A stretch of 5,187 nucleotides of DNA, from assembly GCA_025352585.1 (NCBI GenBank), contig JANXTD010000530.1:1-5187 (forward strand). Direction: 5' to 3'. The notes under the pieces are model-generated. The model saw only the letters and a list, made by a program, of their open reading frames with translations, did no database searches and had not been told where the DNA came from. Positions within the stretch are counted from its first letter, which is position 1; each line of letters starts with the position of its first letter. Shown here piece by piece: positions 1 to 5,187 of the stretch. Made by a program: the position numbers and the translations under genes. Source of the DNA: Fimbriiglobus sp. Its GTDB lineage: Bacteria; Planctomycetota; Planctomycetia; Gemmatales; Gemmataceae.

Positions 1-30
1 GTGGCGGCACAGGTCTTCGTAACTGAGCAT
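1..30 (-). CDS. 5' end of an unrecognised gene, cut by the window edge
   Basis: Only the first ten codons are present, reading MLSYEDLCRH from an ATG at 30-28 and running off the left edge. The start is supported by a good Shine-Dalgarno sequence (GGAGG at 43-39) eight bases upstream, the same spacing as for the preceding MoxR ATPase gene. It follows that gene by about 60 bases on the same strand. In many bacteria a DUF58 or von Willebrand A-domain protein follows a MoxR gene, but these ten residues do not identify any family, so no function is assigned. A competing ATG at 50-48 in another frame would give MVRRSARCSV and lacks such a ribosome binding site, so I consider it less likely. Confidence 0.5.
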   Translation of the reverse strand, partial: MLSYEDLCRH

Positions 31-38
31 CGGGCGGA

Positions 39-43
39 CCTCC
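39..43 (-). promoter_or_regulatory. Shine-Dalgarno site for the gene starting at position 30
   Basis: The minus strand reads GGAGG followed by eight bases and then ATG. It is the strongest ribosome binding site in the window and decides the start of the partial left-edge gene over the nearby ATG at 50-48. Confidence 0.5.
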
Positions 44-50
44 GCACCAT

Positions 51-79
51 AAGATATGCGGGGGCGGATAAACAGCTAA
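51..79 (-). promoter_or_regulatory. weak sigma70-like promoter candidate
   Basis: On the minus strand a TTAGCT (79-74) and a TATCTT (56-51) are separated by 17 bases. They match three of six and four of six bases of the -35 and -10 consensus. The position fits a short leader before the GGAGG and ATG of the left-edge gene, and this is the only locally AT-richer stretch in the window. The match is weak, planctomycete promoters are poorly defined, and the gene could equally be read through from the MoxR gene. Confidence 0.2.
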
Positions 80-84
80 TCCGC
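64..84 (-). repeat. small inverted repeat after the MoxR gene
   Basis: GCGGAT and ATCCGC form a perfect six-base-pair stem around a nine-base loop, starting eight bases past the MoxR stop codon. In the minus-strand transcript no U-rich tract follows (the next bases are CCCCGC), so it does not look like a standard intrinsic terminator. It could slow transcription, protect a 3' end, bind a regulator, or be chance. Its loop overlaps the weak -35 candidate. Confidence 0.3.
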
Positions 85-91
85 TACAACC

Positions 92-1129
<1,038 letters not shown>

Positions 1130-1137
1130 GCGTCGAA

Positions 1138-1141
1138 CTCC
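1138..1141 (-). promoter_or_regulatory. Shine-Dalgarno site for the MoxR ATPase gene
   Basis: The minus strand reads GGAG, then eight bases, then the GTG start at 1129-1127. It sits in the 25-base gap after the upstream stop codon. It supports the GTG start, for which there is no ATG alternative upstream before the in-frame TAA. Confidence 0.45.
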
Positions 1142-1154
1142 GGCGGGTGGGGCG

Positions 1155-4100
1155 TCACGGGGATTTTAGCAGGAAGACGCGCCCGGCCGTCGCCACCGCC
1201 ACGGAATCGCGCGACACCGTCACGGCGACGCCCGGCCCGCCGACGGCGAGTTCGCGCACGCCCAGCACGCGGCCGCTGTCCGGGTCGATCGACACCAGCG
1301 GCAGCCGGCACTCCAGCGCCGCCTGTGTGAGCGTCGCCGCGACGCCCGGCAGCCGCGACACGCTTGGCCAGAGCGCGAAGCTTGCGACGATGCGGCCGGC
1401 CAGCGGCACCGGCGGTTCCACGGGCCGGGCGAGGGCGGGGTACGCCAGGATCGACTGCCGGCCGGCGACCACGCGCCAGGCGGCGTCGCGCGGCCAACCG
1501 GTCAGCCCGGCGAGATCGACCGCCGGCCACGCCGGCTTGCCGTCGCGGTGCGCGAGCGCGTAAAGTCGGCCGTCGGCGGGGGCGTAGGTTGTGCGGCCGT
1601 CGTGCCGCGCGGCGGACAGGTCGAGCGCGGCCGTCGCCAGCAGCGCCCCCCGGTTGCGCAAGCCGCGGCCGGCGGGCGTGAGGAATTGCAACTCGGTGCC
1701 GTGGTTGCGGCTCACCGCGGCGAGCAGCCCGCCCGGCGTCGCCACGACCTGCGTCGGCCGACCGGTCTGACTCGTCTCGCCTCCCGACTCCCAGGTCCAG
1801 AGGTCGCCGAGGGTCCGCGCCGCCGGGGTGGCCGGCGTCGCGTTCGACGGCAGTTCGAGCAGCGTCACGCGGCCGAGGTCGCCGGGGACCGCCAGCCGCG
1901 TGCCGGCGAGCCGCGCCGGCGGCGACTCCCACGGCGTCGCCCCGGCGGGTGAACTGTTCAGGACCACGCCGGTCGCCGTGCGGACGATCACGCGCCGGCC
2001 GGAGCTGAGTTGCGCCACGACCGACCAGTCGTCGGCGGCGAAGTGCGGGGCGAAGCGCGGGCCGTCGCCGGGCGGGGTCGCCAAGGCGGTCGAGACGCCG
2101 GCCGGCCGCACCCAATCGACCTCACCGCTGGCGCGCTCGAAGCCGACGAGGTGGGTGTCGCCCCAAAGCGCGACGAGGTGCGTGCCGGTGATTTGCAGCG
2201 GCCCGAGGCCCGGCCGCGTGCCCCCGGTGACTTGCGGCGCGACGCTGGCGCGACGGCCGGGCAGCGGGTCGGCGTCGGGGAAGCGCGTGGCCCATTCGAG
2301 CTTGCCGGCCGGCATCGTCACCGCGCTGACGCCGTCCGGCCCGCTGAGGTAGGCGACCTCGCCGGCAACATCGGCGTGCGTCACGGCGTGGGCCACGGGG
2401 ATGGTCGCCACGACGCGACCAGCCGCCACGTCCAGCGCGTGGACGCGCTCACCGTCCGTGGCGAAGACCCACGGCGCGCCGTCGGCGGTGACAACGGGTT
2501 GACACCGGCCCGACGGCCACGGCACCTCGGCGGGTTTCGCGGTATGGTCTAGGGCCGGCAGGCTCGCGGCGTCGAACGGCGGGGTGAGGCGTGGCGGCGG
2601 CACGGGGGCCGGTTTTTTCAGCGGCGGGGCCAGCTTGAACTGGTCGGCGACGACGTTGCCCAGCCGCGCCGGCACCCCCCGCGTGTTCAGCACGGTCTCG
2701 TCGGCGAGCGGCTTCGCGGCGGGGTAGAGGCGGTCGAAGTTCGTCCGCGCGTCCGGCCCGGTGATCGTCTCCAGACTCACCAGCCGGGCGGCGGCGCGGG
2801 CCTGCCAGTCGAGCGGCACCGCGGCGTCGGTCAACAGTTCGCCCCACGCCCGGCGGGCGTCGTCGGCGTGGCCGTCGCGCAGGGCTTCCTCGGCCCGGTC
2901 GTGCCGCGCGGCCGCGCCGAACTGCGCCGGCGGCGGCGAGCGTGGCGGCGGGTCGTTGACGTAGCCCATCACGCCGGTCGGCGTGCCGACGAGCAAGACG
3001 CCGTCGGCAAAGGCGAGGTTGCCGTGCGGCCCGGTTAGGCGTGGAGAGAGCGGCAGGCCGTCGGCGGGGCGGACGAAGAAGACGCCCGACTTCGTCGGCC
3101 ACAAGATCGCGTCTTCGGTCAATAGCCCGCGGCCCCACGAGGCGAGTTGCGGGTCGTCGTGGATCTTCCAGCCCTGGCCCTCGGCGTCCGACCCCGTGGT
3201 CACGTCGAAGCCGCGCAACCCCCGCTGCGGCGCGGCAATCGCCGCGACCAGCTTGCCCGCCGCGACGCCCAGAAACTGGTCGATCTGCAAGCCCTCGACG
3301 CTCCACAGGAGTTTGCCGCTCACCGCGTCGAGGCACAACACGCGGTCGGCGTCGGTCGGGGCGACGAACACCCGGCCGGCGTGCATGATCGGCGGGTTGA
3401 TGTCGCGCGCCACCGCCGACGGCTTCGTCAGCCGCGGATACTGGAACGCCCACGCCGTGCGGCCGGTCGCGGCGTCGAGGGCCACGACGGTGCCGGTGTG
3501 CGTGCAGTAGGTCAGCAGCCCGCCGGCGAGGGTCAGCGGCTCCGCCCGGTGCCGCGGTTCGCCGCGCTCGAGCGGCCGCACGTCGGCGACCGTCGTCACC
3601 CACAGTGGCCGTTCGGGGGTCGTTTCGCCGGTCGCGTAGCAGGCGACGGCGGTAACCATCCCGGCGGGCGAGTCCTTAACGAACGCCGCGTAGAGACGGC
3701 CGTTCTCGACGACCGGCGCGGCCTCCCACGCCGCCGCGGCCCCGGCCGGGACCGGCGGCGCGAGTCGCCCCAGCACACTCAGCGGCGGCCGGCGCGGCTC
3801 ACGCGGCGGGCCGAAGCACACAAGGTAGCTCGCCGAGACGCTGTGGCCGTCGGCCTGCGGCAGCGGGGCGATGTCGGTCGCCCCGAGCCGCGCGAACAGG
3901 TGCCCCTCCGCCGCCGTCAGCACGAAGTCGGCGTCCACCTTCACCGGCAGCGCGTCCTTCTCGGCGGGGCCGGCCTCGCGCTTGACGGCGGAGTCGTAAA
4001 AGTAACGCCGCTCCCCGGTCTGCAAATCGACGCCGAAGACGCGCGAGCCGTCGGCGACATAGGCGACGCCGTCGAGGGTCACCGGGTGCAGCGCCACCGA

Positions 4101-4994
4101 GCGCGTGCTGCCGAGACGCGGCAGCGACGGCAGGCGGCTGTCCTCGCCGGGGAAGTCGGCGCGCCAGGTCGGCCGCGACCGCCAATACTTGGGCATCTTC
4201 GCCGCCGGCTGCCCGCTGCGTGCCGTGTCGCCGCCCAACGTCCCCCAGTCGCCCGTCGGCGCGGCCGGCACCGTCGTCGAAGGCGGCTCGCGCAACAGGC
4301 TCTCCAGCGTGTCGGCGTAAACCCCGTCGCGCCCGGCGAGTCGGCCCGTCGCCGTCGGGAACTTCGCCCGCAGCTCGGCGACTTCGGCCTTCGCCGCGGG
4401 GTGGCCCTCGAAGATCAGCGCGAGCGCCAGACGGGCGCGGATCGTCGCCGCCAGGGTCTTGACGTTCGGCACGCTGGGGTCGTCGGTGGCGTTCGCCGTG
4501 GGTAACAGCCGCCGCAGGTACGTCTCGGTACTGGCGTAATCCCCACGCTCGAAGGCGAGGTCGGCCAGCAGTACCAGCGCGTCCTCGGAGTGCGTGCTGG
4601 CCAGCGAGCGCTCGACGAGTTGCCGCAGCGGCCGGGGGTCGCGGTCGGCGCGGCCGCGTTCGAGCAGCTTCGCCGCGACCGGGTCGATGCGGTCGCGCCA
4701 GGCCCGCAGTTCGTTGGCCGGCAGGCTCAGCACGAGGCTTTGGGCGACGCGAGCCAACGGCCGGAAGTGCTTGCCGTCGAGCGTCACAAGGTCGTCGCCG
4801 GACTCCTCGACCAGCCGCCGCAGCTTGTCGGCCCCCTCGGCCGCCTTGCCCGCGTCGAGCAGCTTCTGGACTTCGACGAGTTCCTTGCCGGCGTTCGACC
4901 CGCCCTTCAACGGCGGCTCCTCGGCGCGGAGCAAGCCCACGAGTGCGAAGGCAGTGACGATTTGAAGCCAGCGCATCGGCGGGGACTCGGTCAC
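1155..4994 (-). CDS. large exported TPR and twin PQQ-like beta-propeller protein
   Basis: This 1,279-residue protein is probably exported. A hydrophobic segment (residues 8-22) ends in LLRA, a plausible signal peptidase site. Residues 36-235 are helical with TPR-like units, clearest at 137-165 (LADLAFERGDYASTETYLRR) and 183-213. GDWGTLGGDTARSG (248-261) opens a first PQQ-like propeller to about 680, with blade motifs VDLQTGERRY (322-331), ALDAATGRTAW (505-515) and CLDAVSGKLLW (554-564). A second helical patch (about 695-745) and a proline-rich hinge (790-806) lead to a second propeller-like region (about 825-1279), with looser motifs at 853-862, 951-961, 1146-1156 and 1235-1244. Such propellers (BamB-like, PQQ_2) usually bind proteins. 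The vicinal cysteine pair of quinoprotein dehydrogenases and any haem CXXCH motif are absent, so an enzyme role is unlikely. The GTG start overlaps the upstream TGA as GTGA, suggesting coupled translation, but it has no clear ribosome binding site. The ATG at 4976 (residue 7) would give a more typical signal peptide. The exact role and partners are unknown. Confidence 0.9.
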   Translation of the reverse strand: MTESPPMRWLQIVTAFALVGLLRAEEPPLKGGSNAGKELVEVQKLLDAGKAAEGADKLRRLVEESGDDLVTLDGKHFRPLARVAQSLVLSLPANELRAWRDRIDPVAAKLLERGRADRDPRPLRQLVERSLASTHSEDALVLLADLAFERGDYASTETYLRRLLPTANATDDPSVPNVKTLAATIRARLALALIFEGHPAAKAEVAELRAKFPTATGRLAGRDGVYADTLESLLREPPSTTVPAAPTGDWGTLGGDTARSGQPAAKMPKYWRSRPTWRADFPGEDSRLPSLPRLGSTRSVALHPVTLDGVAYVADGSRVFGVDLQTGERRYFYDSAVKREAGPAEKDALPVKVDADFVLTAAEGHLFARLGATDIAPLPQADGHSVSASYLVCFGPPREPRRPPLSVLGRLAPPVPAGAAAAWEAAPVVENGRLYAAFVKDSPAGMVTAVACYATGETTPERPLWVTTVADVRPLERGEPRHRAEPLTLAGGLLTYCTHTGTVVALDAATGRTAWAFQYPRLTKPSAVARDINPPIMHAGRVFVAPTDADRVLCLDAVSGKLLWSVEGLQIDQFLGVAAGKLVAAIAAPQRGLRGFDVTTGSDAEGQGWKIHDDPQLASWGRGLLTEDAILWPTKSGVFFVRPADGLPLSPRLTGPHGNLAFADGVLLVGTPTGVMGYVNDPPPRSPPPAQFGAAARHDRAEEALRDGHADDARRAWGELLTDAAVPLDWQARAAARLVSLETITGPDARTNFDRLYPAAKPLADETVLNTRGVPARLGNVVADQFKLAPPLKKPAPVPPPRLTPPFDAASLPALDHTAKPAEVPWPSGRCQPVVTADGAPWVFATDGERVHALDVAAGRVVATIPVAHAVTHADVAGEVAYLSGPDGVSAVTMPAGKLEWATRFPDADPLPGRRASVAPQVTGGTRPGLGPLQITGTHLVALWGDTHLVGFERASGEVDWVRPAGVSTALATPPGDGPRFAPHFAADDWSVVAQLSSGRRVIVRTATGVVLNSSPAGATPWESPPARLAGTRLAVPGDLGRVTLLELPSNATPATPAARTLGDLWTWESGGETSQTGRPTQVVATPGGLLAAVSRNHGTELQFLTPAGRGLRNRGALLATAALDLSAARHDGRTTYAPADGRLYALAHRDGKPAWPAVDLAGLTGWPRDAAWRVVAGRQSILAYPALARPVEPPVPLAGRIVASFALWPSVSRLPGVAATLTQAALECRLPLVSIDPDSGRVLGVRELAVGGPGVAVTVSRDSVAVATAGRVFLLKSP
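4923..4976 (-). other. predicted signal peptide of the propeller protein
   Basis: Residues 7-24 (MRWLQIVTAFALVGLLRA) have one positive charge, a hydrophobic core and a small residue before EEPP, fitting Sec export with cleavage after A24. Counted from M7 the peptide is 18 residues, short but normal. Counted from the GTG it carries an extra MTESPP with an acidic residue, which is less usual. A weak GAG lies nine bases before the ATG of M7. The cleavage site is a prediction by eye. Confidence 0.65.
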
Positions 4995-5187
4995 GGGAGG
5001 GGAATGTTACTCAGCGTAAACGCCACGTCGAATTCGACCAGCGGCGACGGGGTCTCGTACACCAGCGACCACCCCGCCCGGTCCGCCGGGACCTTGCCCG
5101 CCGGGAACCGGTAGACGAGGTTGGCCTTCCCCGGCGACTCGCGGAAGTCTTCGTTGATCGGGTCGAGAGGTTTGCCGGCCGGGTCGA
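4991..5187 (-). CDS. C-terminal end of an unrecognised protein, cut by the window edge
   Basis: The open frame enters from the right edge and gives 64 complete codons before TGA at 4993-4991. The fragment starts DPAGKPLDPINEDF, continues through WSLVYETPSPLVEFDVAF and ends NIPLP. It is rich in aromatic and beta-branched residues in alternation, suggesting beta strands at the extreme C-terminus, with no membrane segment. The ending resembles the short beta-rich tails ending in a PLP-type motif that I associate with planctomycete exported proteins, but this is an impression and not a family assignment. Its stop overlaps the GTG start of the propeller gene by the GTGA arrangement, so the two are likely in one operon and translationally coupled. 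The N-terminus and function lie outside the window. Confidence 0.75.
   Translation of the reverse strand, partial: DPAGKPLDPINEDFRESPGKANLVYRFPAGKVPADRAGWSLVYETPSPLVEFDVAFTLSNIPLP

Noticed and set aside
64..84. Intrinsic terminator after the MoxR gene
   Set aside because: The six-base-pair stem is short and is followed by a C-rich stretch rather than a U tract in the transcript, so it is kept only as an inverted repeat.
2449..3603. 384-codon minus-strand frame within the propeller gene
   Set aside because: It is a frame-shifted reading of the same DNA with Arg-rich composition and no domain, while the main frame shows regular blade motifs.
3147..4505. 452-codon open frame on the plus strand inside the propeller gene
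   Set aside because: The product is dominated by Arg, Ala, Gly and His with no recognisable motif, and it lies wholly antisense to a frame with clear TPR and PQQ-like repeats.
1155..4994. Quinoprotein dehydrogenase activity for the propeller protein
   Set aside because: There is no vicinal cysteine pair, no CXXCH haem site and no recognisable PQQ-binding catalytic set. The blade motifs alone indicate the fold, not the cofactor.

Overview
This is a very GC-rich (by eye roughly two thirds G+C or more), almost fully coding window from what looks like a planctomycete, most likely a Gemmata-type organism. That placement is inferred from three things: the style of a large secreted PQQ-like beta-propeller protein with TPR-like helices, the adjacent MoxR-type ATPase, and the frequent GTG starts. 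No rRNA or other marker gene confirms it.

Everything recognisable is on the minus strand, so transcription runs from high to low coordinates. In that order the window holds: (1) the last 64 codons of an unrecognised protein (4991-5187), whose TGA overlaps the next start as GTGA; (2) a 1,279-residue exported protein (1155-4994) made of a signal peptide, a TPR-like helical domain, a PQQ-like beta-propeller, a second helical stretch, a proline-rich hinge and a second, more degenerate propeller-like region; (3) a complete 345-residue MoxR-family AAA+ ATPase (92-1129) that starts 25 bases after it behind a GGAG ribosome binding site; (4) a short, locally AT-richer spacer with a small inverted repeat and a weak promoter-like pair; (5) the first 10 codons of another gene (1-30) behind a GGAGG ribosome binding site.

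The tight spacing and common strand suggest that the first three genes form one transcription unit. MoxR ATPases are ATP-driven chaperones that usually act on von Willebrand A-domain or DUF58 proteins encoded beside them, so their client would be expected in the genes beyond the left edge. The propeller protein is probably a cell-envelope scaffold or interaction protein rather than an enzyme. Whether the ATPase and the propeller protein work together is a guess from position only.

No mobile element, CRISPR array, tRNA, rRNA or clear riboswitch was seen. The long plus-strand open frames are high-GC shadows of these genes. The window looks like ordinary core or lineage-specific planctomycete sequence; the least described part is the twin-propeller protein.
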